64,000 bases of DNA, taken from assembly GCF_022844465.1 (NCBI RefSeq), contig NZ_JALHLP010000001.1:992001-1056000 (forward strand), read 5' to 3'. The translations under genes were made by a program, and so were the position numbers. Positions 51,587-59,463 of this stretch are shown in pieces. Below the pieces are notes generated by a model that did no database searches, had not been told where the DNA came from, and saw only the letters and a program-made list of their open reading frames with translations. Source of the stretch: Bradyrhizobium sp. Lineage in GTDB: Bacteria; Pseudomonadota; Alphaproteobacteria; Rhizobiales; Xanthobacteraceae. The first letter of the stretch is position 1. The number at the start of each line of letters is the position of its first letter.

Positions 51587-51732
51587 CAGGCTTCCGTATC
51601 CGTCAGGCTGCATCCCCGAGTGAACGCCGGGAGTGTTCAGCCCAATGTGTCCTTTGCGCGACATGGTAGTCCGGCAAGGTCTCGGCCCGATGACGGTTCT
51701 GACCTCGCGGAGCTTCACCAGCCTGCACGTCA

Positions 51733-51746
51733 TTGACACAGATCAA
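51733..51746. promoter_or_regulatory. FNR/FixK-type box between the acyl-CoA synthetase and DUF2892 genes
   Basis: TTGACACAGATCAA matches TTGA-N6-TCAA. For the plus strand it predicts a start near 51781 and a 32-base leader to ATG 51813. On the minus strand the leader to the synthetase would be about 110 bases. Confidence 0.76.
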
Positions 51747-51812
51747 CGCCGACCGCGACACTGCATGATGTCATTTCGTGATACTCATGCAACGGCCAAG
51801 AGGAACGCTTCC

Positions 51813-52019
51813 ATGCCGCTAAATGTCGGAACGGTTGACCGGTATCTGCGGGTCGTGCTGGGGTTGGTGCTGCTCGCCTATGCGTTCCAGGATGGCCTTG
51901 CCATCCAGGGATGGCGCTGGGCCGGGCTAATCGGCGTGGTTCTGCTCGCGACGGGATTCCTCAGGAGCTGCCCGCTCTACTCCATCCTGGGCATTTCAAG
52001 CGCCCGCACCAACAAGTAG
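51813..52019 (+). CDS. DUF2892 (YgaP-like) small membrane protein
   Basis: A 68-residue protein with two hydrophobic segments (VDRYLRVVLGLVLLAYAFQ and GLIGVVLLATGFLRSCPLYSILG). MPLNVGTVDRYLRVVLG and the RSCPLYSILGIS ending are characteristic of DUF2892, which also forms the membrane part of YgaP rhodaneses. The real start is ATG 51813, with AGAGGAA upstream; the ORF-track version from 51633 crosses the FNR/FixK site. It stands alone and is convergent with the PHA synthase gene. Function is not established. Confidence 0.85.
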   Translation: MPLNVGTVDRYLRVVLGLVLLAYAFQDGLAIQGWRWAGLIGVVLLATGFLRSCPLYSILGISSARTNK

Positions 52020-52047
52020 ACCGGGTGCCCACGGCATACCCGCGCCG

Positions 52048-53880
52048 TCATTCGCGCACATAGTCGCCGGGTGCTTGGATCAAGCTCGTCTCATCGGTGG
52101 TTTCGAGGCCCATCCGCGGCGGGTCGATCCGCTCGCCCGATAGCGCGGCCAGCCACCTCGTCCATTCCGGCCACCACGATCCCTCAACCGTTGTGACGGT
52201 CTTGAGCCATTCGTCGGGGCCGGCATAGGTGGCGTCGGCCGCCTTGGTTCCGGCGCGATAGCTGTGGCCCTGTTCGCCGGGGGGCGCCACGATCCCTGCA
52301 TTGTGACCGCCGCTGGCAAGCAGGAAGGTCACGTCGGCATCGACCTGATAGTGGATCTTGTAGACCGATTTCCACGGCGCGACGTGATCGCGAACGGTCC
52401 CGACCACGAACATCGGCGTGTGAATATCCGACAGCGAGATCGGCTTACCCTCGACCATGTACCGGCCTCCGGCCAAGTCGTTGTTGAGGAACAGCTTGCG
52501 CAGATATTCCGAATGCATCCGGTACGGCAGGCGGGTCGCATCGGCATTCCAGGCCATCAGATCGCTGGGCGCCGCCCGCTCTCCCAGCAAATAGTCGCGG
52601 GTGAGCCGCGACCAGATCAGATCGTTGGAGCGCAGCAGCTGGAACGCGCCCGCCATCTGCGTGGTGTCGAGGACGCCACGTTCCCACATCATGTCCTCCA
52701 GAAACGCGACCTGGCTCTCGTTGATGAAAAGCGTCAATTCGCCGGCTTCGGTGAAGTCGGTTTGCGCCGCCAGCAAGCTGATCGACTTCAGCCGGTTGTC
52801 GCCGCCGCGCGCCATGGTCGCCGCTGATATCGCCAGCAGCGTCCCGCCGAGGCAGTAGCCCAGCACATGAACCCGGCGGCCGTTGACGATACCGCCGATG
52901 GTGGCGAGGGCTGCTTCAACGCCGAGCTTTCGATAGTCGTCGAAGGCGATATCACGATCGGCGGCGTCCGGATTTCGCCACGAGATCATGAAAACGGTGA
53001 AGCCTTCGCCGGTGAGAAACTTCACCAAGGAATTCTGCGGCGACAAATCGAGGATGTAGTACTTCATGATCCAGGCCGGCACGATCAGAATCGGTTCCGG
53101 ATGCACCTTGTCGCTGGTCGGATAGTACTGGATCAACTCGATCAGTTCGTTGCGGAATACGACCCGGCCGGGCGACGTCGCGACGGTTTCGCCGACGACG
53201 AAGCCATCAGTCCTGACGGATCCAAGGCCCGCCGCCGCAAGGCGGGCCCAGTCACTGCGCAAGTTCTGCCATCCGCGCACGAAATTCGCGCCGCCGCTCT
53301 CCAACGCTTTCCGCAGTACCTCCGGATTGGTCGCGGCGAAGTTAGAGGGTGACAGCACGTCGAGCATCTGCCGCACCGAAAACTCGACAATCGCTTCGTT
53401 CTGCTTTGCCACCCCGCGCACGCCGGTCGTCGCGTCATGCCACCATTTCTGACCGAGCAGAAACGCCTGGGCCATGAGATTGAACGGCGGATGTTGCCAT
53501 TCAGGCCGGTCGAAACGCCTGTCTTGCGCTTGCGGCTTGATCAGCGACCACGGGGCCTGCCCCGCCGCGAACAGGCGCCCGGCGTCCACAAGCGCTTGCT
53601 GTGAAATCTCGATCTGTCGCTGCGGCGAGGAGGCCAGATGCGCGAGCCAGTCCGTATAGGCCAGCACCAGCGCGACCGGCGAAATGCCGCCGCTCAGGCG
53701 CGCGGTCATCGCATGCAGGGCGCGATCGGCCTGATGCGCTTCGGCCGGCGCCACTGGTGAGGCCGGCGGCTCGGGAGGCACCGCCGGCCGCACTTCGCTC
53801 CGGCCCGCGGCATGGTTGCGAAGCGGCAATACGGTCACTTTAGCCGTCGGCGAGTTCGGTTCCGGACGGATGCTGTTCAT
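52048..53880 (-). CDS. phaC: Poly(3-hydroxyalkanoate) synthase, PhaC family
   Basis: A 610-residue class I-type PHA synthase. The N-terminal PhaC domain (FDRPEWQHPPFNLMAQAFLL) is followed by an alpha/beta-hydrolase core with the lipase-like box GYCLGG (nucleophile Cys343), and a C-terminal GGHNAGIVAPPG with the catalytic His. It polymerises hydroxyacyl-CoA into storage granules. The N-terminal 60 residues are Pro/Ala-rich and variable. It follows the phasin-like gene by 34 bases, so both are probably driven from the variant FNR/FixK box at 54339. Confidence 0.9.
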   Translation of the reverse strand: MNSIRPEPNSPTAKVTVLPLRNHAAGRSEVRPAVPPEPPASPVAPAEAHQADRALHAMTARLSGGISPVALVLAYTDWLAHLASSPQRQIEISQQALVDAGRLFAAGQAPWSLIKPQAQDRRFDRPEWQHPPFNLMAQAFLLGQKWWHDATTGVRGVAKQNEAIVEFSVRQMLDVLSPSNFAATNPEVLRKALESGGANFVRGWQNLRSDWARLAAAGLGSVRTDGFVVGETVATSPGRVVFRNELIELIQYYPTSDKVHPEPILIVPAWIMKYYILDLSPQNSLVKFLTGEGFTVFMISWRNPDAADRDIAFDDYRKLGVEAALATIGGIVNGRRVHVLGYCLGGTLLAISAATMARGGDNRLKSISLLAAQTDFTEAGELTLFINESQVAFLEDMMWERGVLDTTQMAGAFQLLRSNDLIWSRLTRDYLLGERAAPSDLMAWNADATRLPYRMHSEYLRKLFLNNDLAGGRYMVEGKPISLSDIHTPMFVVGTVRDHVAPWKSVYKIHYQVDADVTFLLASGGHNAGIVAPPGEQGHSYRAGTKAADATYAGPDEWLKTVTTVEGSWWPEWTRWLAALSGERIDPPRMGLETTDETSLIQAPGDYVRE

Positions 53881-53914
53881 CGCTCGCCTTTACGCTGGTA
53901 CATAGACAACCGCG

Positions 53915-54277
53915 TCAGTTCAGCGAACGTCCGTTGATCAGGTTGGACGTCGTCGCAATCATCCGTTCGCCGTGCTTGAACAGCCGCTCGGAATCGCGAC
54001 GGAAGAAGTCGAGCTGGTGCTGGCCACACTCCTGGCACAACGTCCTGACGTCCTTGACGGAATGCGCGCCCGCCATTTTCGCGACGAACTCCGTCAAGAG
54101 ATGCATTTCTGTCCGCGTTCTCTCCATCATCGCGTCGCTGACGAACATGAGCTCCTCGAACATCATTCGTTGCGTACCGAACATGAATTCGAGCATGCTC
54201 TGGTTCAATCTGGAGGCCTCCGCCTCTGCGGCCGACTGGGATGGACCTGACGAGATCCGTTCGGACAACTCTGCCAT
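53915..54277 (-). CDS. Phasin-family granule-associated protein
   Basis: A 120-residue helical protein resembling Phasin_2. It has long amphipathic stretches (LNQSMLEFMFGTQRMMFEELMFVSDAMMERTRTEMHLLTEFVAKMAG) and no signal peptide or membrane segment. Phasins coat PHA granules. ATG 54277 has GGAGG nine bases upstream; the ORF-track start at 54352 lies inside the box region. It is immediately upstream of phaC, which supports the call. The two internal Cys residues (CQECGQHQ) are unusual for a phasin. Confidence 0.78.
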   Translation of the reverse strand: MAELSERISSGPSQSAAEAEASRLNQSMLEFMFGTQRMMFEELMFVSDAMMERTRTEMHLLTEFVAKMAGAHSVKDVRTLCQECGQHQLDFFRRDSERLFKHGERMIATTSNLINGRSLN

Positions 54278-54338
54278 GACAACCTGCCTCCAGTTCTGGG
54301 AACTCCAACAAGCGATACGTGCCGAAACCAAGCGGTCA

Positions 54339-54352
54339 TTGCGATGCATCAA
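54339..54352 (-). promoter_or_regulatory. Variant FNR/FixK-type box before the phasin and phaC genes
   Basis: TTGCGATGCATCAA differs from TTGCGATGAATCAA at 43845 by one base. Its centre is 68 bases before the phasin ATG, giving a leader of about 27 bases. Confidence 0.58.
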
Positions 54353-54376
54353 ACTGGGCGGAACAAAGCAGTCGGA

Positions 54377-55210
54377 TCAGTGCGACATCAACACCGGTAC
54401 GGTCAGCACGTTGAACATGCCTTGGGTGACGCCGCCGAGAATTCGCTCCTGCAATCGCGAATGGCCGTATCCGCCCATCACCAGCAGACCCATGTTGCTT
54501 TCCGCCGCAATCGACAGAATGGCGCCTTGAACATCGCTGCGCTCCGCCGTCAGCCGCTGGACCCGCGCCGGAACGCCGCGCCGGGCCAGATGGCGGACGA
54601 GCAGGTCTGAGGACGCCTCGCCCGCTTCCTCATTGACGGCAATCACGGTGACGGCTTTCGCGCCCATCAGGAACGGCATCGCATCGCGCATCGCACGGGC
54701 GGCGAGACGGCTGCCGTCCCAGGCGATCCCGACATGATGCGCATCGAGCGGCCCCTTGTGAATGTAGGGAACCATCAGCATCGGTCCACCGGAATTGAAC
54801 AGGACCTGCTGGGGAATTTCGTTGTCGTAACTTGGCCTGGCGTATTCCGGCTGCAACACGATCGTCATGTCGTAAAGCCGGGCCAACGCTCCGATGGTCT
54901 CGCCGGCCTCGGCCGGGATCGCCGCGATGGACCTGACGGAGTAGGCTATTTCGGCGAGCTTGGCCTCGACCTCGAACACGGAAATCGCAGCGTTCGCCCT
55001 TTCCAAAGCGCGCTCCTGTTCGACTCCCATCACGGCGGCCATGGCGGCGCCGCCTCCCTCCACCAGCATTCCGGCGGCGCCCATCGATTCGTATCCGATG
55101 GCCACGGCATCGAGATGCGACCGGCGTGCGATCGTCAGTGCGACGGCGACGTCGACCACGGGCCTGACCGGACGCTCCGAGGGAATATGGACCAGAATGT
55201 TTCTGAACAT
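54377..55210 (-). CDS. Universal stress protein, tandem-domain type (second copy)
   Basis: A 277-residue tandem Usp protein. The C-terminal domain has MGLLVMGGYGHSRLQERILGGVTQGML with the G-x2-G-x9-G nucleotide pattern, ending VPVLMSH; the N-terminal domain begins MFRNILVHIPSERPV. ATG 55210 has GGGAG eight bases upstream and replaces the ORF-track start at 55303. A clear FNR/FixK-type site is centred 86 bases before it. It is unlike the other two copies in its N-terminal half, so the three are not recent duplicates. Confidence 0.88.
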   Translation of the reverse strand: MFRNILVHIPSERPVRPVVDVAVALTIARRSHLDAVAIGYESMGAAGMLVEGGGAAMAAVMGVEQERALERANAAISVFEVEAKLAEIAYSVRSIAAIPAEAGETIGALARLYDMTIVLQPEYARPSYDNEIPQQVLFNSGGPMLMVPYIHKGPLDAHHVGIAWDGSRLAARAMRDAMPFLMGAKAVTVIAVNEEAGEASSDLLVRHLARRGVPARVQRLTAERSDVQGAILSIAAESNMGLLVMGGYGHSRLQERILGGVTQGMFNVLTVPVLMSH

Positions 55211-55289
55211 CGTTCGATCTCCCAACCTTCGCAAAGGCCGCGCATCGTGCACGCCAGATACAGCGTACCCGGCGGGTGGCTGATCGAAG

Positions 55290-55303
55290 TTGATGCACAT
55301 CAA
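55290..55303 (-). promoter_or_regulatory. FNR/FixK-type box before the second UspA gene
   Basis: TTGATGCACATCAA is a perfect TTGAT-N4-ATCAA palindrome. It predicts a transcript start near 55255 and a leader of about 45 bases. It lies 18 bases past the CHAD gene stop. Confidence 0.78.
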
Positions 55304-55320
55304 ACCCGAGACCAGCTACG

Positions 55321-56214
55321 TCAGCAGGCCCCGGCCTGCTTGAGGGTACGATGGGCTTTGACCGCGGCATTCAGCAGTTTTTCCCTCCGCCGGCGATAGC
55401 CGGGCGGACGCTTCTTGCCGCGCTGGCCATCGCCAGGCGCCGTGGCTTGTAGGCCAAGCTCGGCAAAGCGCTTGAGGTCGCGGAGGTCGCCCAACGCGCG
55501 CTGGAGCCGCTTCGCCGGTCCATGAAACCGGCGAAAATCGGCGCGGCGGCGCACGGCGACCGTTTCCGTCAACGCCTCCAGCATGTAACGGAAGCGCTTG
55601 GCCTTGATCCGCAGGCTGTGGCGGCGTGATTCGCCCAGGGTTTCCAGATGCCGCCCCTTGCGGATCAGCCGCCGACGCCAGCGGTTCAGTTCGCGTGCGC
55701 AATAGGCTTGGAGCGGTGCGGCACCCTCTTGCCTTGTCAACCACGATCCGTGTTCGATCCAGCTTTCCATCGCCGCGATCAGGCGTCGAAACCGGGCGGA
55801 GCGCATGCTACGAACCAGCCGGCGACCGTCTTGCCTTCGGTGTTGATTGAACCGCTCGCCCAGCGCGCGTTCCGCCCATGCCCGGTATCGCTTGTGGCGC
55901 GCGTACTCGGCGACGACGTCGCCGTCGCGCGCGGCCCCGAGAGAGATGTTCAGCCACGCGATCTCCCGTTTCAGGCGGAGCCATTCCCTGTCGACTGCAA
56001 TCGGGGCAAAGAACGTGACGGCGGCGCGCAGCCGCGTGATTGCGACGCGGATCTGATGCAGGGCCTCGGCGTCGGCGGCGCCGGCACGGCCATGATGCGT
56101 CTTGATGATCGCAAGGCAATCCCGCGCAATCTCTTGCAACGCGGTCGCGCAATCATGTTCGCCCGCCGACGTCCTGGCACGGCCACGCATTCCAGCTGGG
56201 CGGCTTTTAATCAT
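55321..56214 (-). CDS. CHAD-domain protein
   Basis: A 297-residue basic, helical protein with a CHAD domain. Landmarks are ALHQIRVAITRLRAAVTFF near residue 60, with the conserved His, and HSLRIKAKRFRYMLEAL near residue 210, again with His followed by basic residues. CHAD proteins bind inorganic polyphosphate, often on granules. The many Arg and Lys residues fit polyanion binding. ATG 56214 overlaps the stop of the kinase gene (ATGA), so it is the third gene of adh-kinase-CHAD. No triphosphate tunnel (CYTH) domain accompanies it. Confidence 0.85.
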   Translation of the reverse strand: MIKSRPAGMRGRARTSAGEHDCATALQEIARDCLAIIKTHHGRAGAADAEALHQIRVAITRLRAAVTFFAPIAVDREWLRLKREIAWLNISLGAARDGDVVAEYARHKRYRAWAERALGERFNQHRRQDGRRLVRSMRSARFRRLIAAMESWIEHGSWLTRQEGAAPLQAYCARELNRWRRRLIRKGRHLETLGESRRHSLRIKAKRFRYMLEALTETVAVRRRADFRRFHGPAKRLQRALGDLRDLKRFAELGLQATAPGDGQRGKKRPPGYRRRREKLLNAAVKAHRTLKQAGAC

Positions 56215-57788
56215 CCGTTGTCGACCGGTATGGAGGCAGTCAGAAAAGCACAGGCTCGGCGCAGGGTGTCGCCAGCCGTTCCGGAGGCGTCGACCATCGG
56301 CCAATCGACGGGCCCAATTTCCAGTGTATCCTGCTTCAGGGCAACCTCAAGTGTCGCATCGGAGGCATCGTTCTTTCTCCGTTCGATCCTGGCAAGCCGG
56401 GTGGCGAGATCTGCAGTCAGAAACAATCCGACGAAGCGCGCCCTACCCGTGATCGCCAACCTGGAAATCCTTGCCCGCTCCGATTCCCGCAGACAGGCCG
56501 CATCGAGCACTACCGAACACCCATGGGCGAGAACTCGCTGCGCAACGCTCAAAAGTCGATCATACACCTGTTCGGTGGTCCCGGCTTGATAAGCAAGGTC
56601 CGGCAGCGCCACAGTTTCGCTGACGCCGAACAGGCGCTTGCGAATAACGTCCGAGCGGACAATGAGCGCGCCGGGCGGCGGCTCGATCAGGCCTGCGAGT
56701 CCACGCGCGAGCACCGACTTTCCTGTCCCCGACAGGCCGCCGATCGCCACCAGCATTGGCGGCTTTGGCGCGATCAGTCGCAAAGCAAGATCGAAGTAAT
56801 TCCTGGCCTCCCTCCGAGCCGCCTCGCCCGCCCGGGCCTGCTCGCTCTTCATGAACGACACATGCGCGCGGACCGCCGCCCGCATCGACAGGAACAGCGG
56901 CAGCGAGCCGAGGCCATCAAGATCTTCATCGCTGGCCGCGGCAAGGTATCGATTGAGCACGACGTTTGCCGCAGCACCTTGATTGAAGTGGATCATGTCC
57001 ATCAGCGTAAAGGCCAGATCGTAGAGAACGTCCGTGGTGGCGATGACCGGATCGAACTCGATCGCATCGAACAGCAGCGGCCGGTTGTCGACCAGGGCAA
57101 TATTGGCGAGATGGAGATCGCCGTGACAGCGCCGGACGAATCCTTGTTCGGCGCGCCGCCCGAGCAGCGATCGAAGCTGCGCCGCGCGATGGTGGCTGAG
57201 CGCGTGGAGCCGGTCGATGGCGGCGGCGTCAAGTCCGGCCACCGCGTGAAACGCCGCGGTGTTGCGGTCGATGATCGACGCGATGGAGGCGAGCCAGGCG
57301 CTGCCGTCGGCACGCGGCGCCTTGTTGTGGGAAAGCAGGATCACGTCGGCCACGGCGACCGCCAGCGCCGGATCGATCGTGGCCGAGGCCGCAATCCGGT
57401 CAAGCGCCCGCTCCTCATCGAACCGCATCATCTCGACCGCCCATTCGACCGGGATGCCAGCGCCGTCGACTTCCAGCGTACCGTCGGGCCTGCGCGTGAT
57501 CGCGACGACGCGCCGGTAGAGTTGCGGGGCATTGCGGGCATTGACTTTCAGCTCCTCCTCGCAGGCACGCTTGCGCTTCTCCAGCGTCGAGTAATCCAGG
57601 AACGGCAGGCGAACGGCGCGCTTGATTTTCAGCGCCCGATCGCCCCCGAGGAAAACCATCGAGATGTGGGTGTCGATCCGCTTGCCGCCTTTCGCCGCGC
57701 CAAAGCTCGACGCATCGAGGAAATCGAGCACGCGCTGCTGGTCGGTCCCGGCGGCCCTGTCCACCTCGACCGGCCGTTGTTCGGTCAT
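56211..57788 (-). CDS. Two-domain phosphotransferase: APH-like domain fused to AAA-type kinase
   Basis: A 525-residue cytoplasmic protein. The N-terminal half resembles aminoglycoside/choline kinases: VRRCHGDLHLANIALVDNRPLLFDAIEFDP holds the catalytic HGDLHxxN loop and the metal-binding Asp. The C-terminal third is a P-loop kinase with Walker A GGLSGTGKS and a zeta-toxin/gluconate-kinase-like core VLDAACLRESERARISRLA. This arrangement is common in bacteria near usp and CHAD genes, with no defined substrate. ATG 57788 overlaps the stop of the alcohol dehydrogenase gene (ATGA). The ORF-track start at 58382 is not real. Confidence 0.85.
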   Translation of the reverse strand: MTEQRPVEVDRAAGTDQQRVLDFLDASSFGAAKGGKRIDTHISMVFLGGDRALKIKRAVRLPFLDYSTLEKRKRACEEELKVNARNAPQLYRRVVAITRRPDGTLEVDGAGIPVEWAVEMMRFDEERALDRIAASATIDPALAVAVADVILLSHNKAPRADGSAWLASIASIIDRNTAAFHAVAGLDAAAIDRLHALSHHRAAQLRSLLGRRAEQGFVRRCHGDLHLANIALVDNRPLLFDAIEFDPVIATTDVLYDLAFTLMDMIHFNQGAAANVVLNRYLAAASDEDLDGLGSLPLFLSMRAAVRAHVSFMKSEQARAGEAARREARNYFDLALRLIAPKPPMLVAIGGLSGTGKSVLARGLAGLIEPPPGALIVRSDVIRKRLFGVSETVALPDLAYQAGTTEQVYDRLLSVAQRVLAHGCSVVLDAACLRESERARISRLAITGRARFVGLFLTADLATRLARIERRKNDASDATLEVALKQDTLEIGPVDWPMVDASGTAGDTLRRACAFLTASIPVDNG

Positions 57789-58768
57789 GGCTGCAACACG
57801 GCGGCGCCGGTGATCTGCCCGGCACGCAACATGGTCAAGACCTCGTTTGCCTCCCGCAGCGGAAACGCGGTCGTATGCGTCCTGACGCCGGCCTGCGTGG
57901 CGACTTTGAAAAACTCTTCTCCATCCCGGCGCGTGAGGTTGGCGACCGAAAGCAGTTGCCGCTCGCCCCAGAGGACCTGATACGGGAAGGACGGGATATC
58001 CGACATGTGAATGCCGGCGCACACCACCCTCCCGCCCTTTCGTACGGCGCGCAATGCCCGCGGAATCAGCGCGCCGACCGGCGCGTAGATGATGGCAGCG
58101 TCGAGCGGCACCGGAGGCTGGTCCTCCGACGCTCCGGCCCACTCGGCGCCGAGCGATCTCGCAAGCCGCTGGGCCTCCGCGTCGCCCTCCCGCGTGAAGG
58201 CATGGACCGAGCGGCCTTGCCATCGGGCAACCTGCGCGACGATGTGCCCGGCTGCGCCGAAGCCGAAGATGCCGAGGTGCCTTGCATCTCCCGCCATCAC
58301 AAGCGAGCGCCAGCCGATCAGTCCGGCGCAAAGCAGCGGAGCGATCGCAACGTCGTCGCCTTGCTCGCCGAGCGGAAAGCAATAGCGGGCATCGGCGAGA
58401 AGATGCGTCGCAAACCCGCCGTCACGCGTGTAGCCGGTAAAGCGCGGGCGATCGCAAAGGTTTTCCCGGTTGCTCGCGCAATAGGCGCATTCGCCGCAGG
58501 TGTAGCCGAGCCAGGGAACGCCGACGCGGTCGCCCAGCTTCAGCGCGGTTACGCCCTTCCCAAGCGCCTCCACCCTCCCGACCACTTCATGGCCGGGAAC
58601 GGTGGGGTAGGTAATTCCGGGCAGCTCCCCATCGACGACATGCAGGTCGGTCCGGCAGACGCCGCACGCCCCGACCTTGACCCGAACGGTCCCGGGGCCG
58701 GGCACAGGATCCTCCCGCTGCTCGAGCAGGAGCGAAGCACCCGGCGCTGTCAGGACCATCGCATGCAT
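57785..58768 (-). CDS. Zinc-dependent alcohol dehydrogenase (AdhP/AdhA-like)
   Basis: A 327-residue zinc alcohol dehydrogenase. Catalytic zinc ligands lie in GACGVCRTDLHV and PTVPGHEVVG; structural zinc ligands in CGECAYCASNRENLC; NAD(H) binding in GIFGFGAAGHIVAQVARW. This branch (YjgB/AdhA-like) reduces or oxidises small alcohols and aldehydes. ATG 58768 is chosen: the ORF-track start is a TTG seven codons upstream. It heads an operon with the kinase and CHAD genes and is divergent from Hsp20, sharing an FNR/FixK-type site. Fermentative redox balancing under low oxygen is plausible. Confidence 0.88.
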   Translation of the reverse strand: MHAMVLTAPGASLLLEQREDPVPGPGTVRVKVGACGVCRTDLHVVDGELPGITYPTVPGHEVVGRVEALGKGVTALKLGDRVGVPWLGYTCGECAYCASNRENLCDRPRFTGYTRDGGFATHLLADARYCFPLGEQGDDVAIAPLLCAGLIGWRSLVMAGDARHLGIFGFGAAGHIVAQVARWQGRSVHAFTREGDAEAQRLARSLGAEWAGASEDQPPVPLDAAIIYAPVGALIPRALRAVRKGGRVVCAGIHMSDIPSFPYQVLWGERQLLSVANLTRRDGEEFFKVATQAGVRTHTTAFPLREANEVLTMLRAGQITGAAVLQP

Positions 58769-58824
58769 CTTTTGATCGCCCTCACGCAACCGTGTGCACC
58801 CTAACCTGGCCGACCTGACCCGGT

Positions 58825-58838
58825 TTGATCCTCGTCAA
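58825..58838. promoter_or_regulatory. FNR/FixK-type box shared by adh and hsp20
   Basis: TTGATCCTCGTCAA matches TTGA-N6-TCAA. Activation at -41.5 gives leaders of about 22 bases to adh (minus) and 39 bases to hsp20 (plus), so it could serve both genes. Confidence 0.76.
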
Positions 58839-58911
58839 ATGGAGCCTTGTTCCTGCGCTGTATCCTTGATTTTGCCAGTGCGGCTCTAGCGACTTTAACG
58901 AGGAGGCAAAC

Positions 58912-59382
58912 ATGAATGCGAAATCCGTGATCCCGGTTGGAACCCAGCGCGCGATCGCCCGCCGCGAAACCAACCCGTTCTCGCTCCTGCAGCAGGAAAT
59001 CGACCGGCTGTTCGAGGGCGTAACCCGCAACATTCCCGGCCTCGCCACCACCAACATGCCCAGCATGGACATCAGCGAGACCGACAAGGCGATCGAGATC
59101 ACCGCCGAGTTGCCGGGGCTGGAGAAGAAGGACGTCGAACTCAACGTCGCCGACAATCTCCTGACCATCCGCGGCGAGAAGAAGAACGAGCGCGAGGAAA
59201 AGAACAAGGACTATCACTTGGTCGAGCGCAGCTACGGCGCGTTCTCGCGTTCGGTCGAGCTTCCGGCCGGCGTCAAGGTCGAGGACATCACCGCCGAGAT
59301 CGCCAATGGCGTGCTCAAGGTGACCGTGCAGAAGCCGGCGCCAAGACAAGCCAAGCAGATCGAGATCAAGTCGGCCGCGTGA
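58912..59382 (+). CDS. Hsp20/alpha-crystallin small heat-shock protein
   Basis: A 156-residue small heat-shock protein. The alpha-crystallin domain spans about residues 45-145, with DISETDKAIEITAELPGLEKKDVELNVADNLLTIRGEKK and a terminal GVLKVTVQKPAP, the usual GxLxxxxPK-like end. It holds unfolding proteins in oligomers. ATG 58912 has GAGGAGG upstream. The leader does not show an obvious ROSE-type anti-Shine-Dalgarno hairpin, so control seems to come from the FNR/FixK-type site rather than an RNA thermometer. Confidence 0.92.
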   Translation: MNAKSVIPVGTQRAIARRETNPFSLLQQEIDRLFEGVTRNIPGLATTNMPSMDISETDKAIEITAELPGLEKKDVELNVADNLLTIRGEKKNEREEKNKDYHLVERSYGAFSRSVELPAGVKVEDITAEIANGVLKVTVQKPAPRQAKQIEIKSAA

Positions 59383-59392
59383 TACGGCACGG

Positions 59393-59420
59393 ACGGAGCG
59401 CTCTGTTTGGAGCGCTCCGT
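59393..59420 (+). terminator. Strong hairpin after hsp20
   Basis: ACGGAGCGCTC and GAGCGCTCCGT form a perfect 11-bp stem around a six-base loop, 11 bases after the hsp20 stop. The following CGTTCCTTC is only weakly T-rich, so it may be a terminator, or a 3' stabilising hairpin with partial read-through into the CBS-BON gene 44 bases on. Confidence 0.6.
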
Positions 59421-59463
59421 CGTTCCTTCAAGGATGATTTAAGGCAGCTAACGGGAGATCGCG

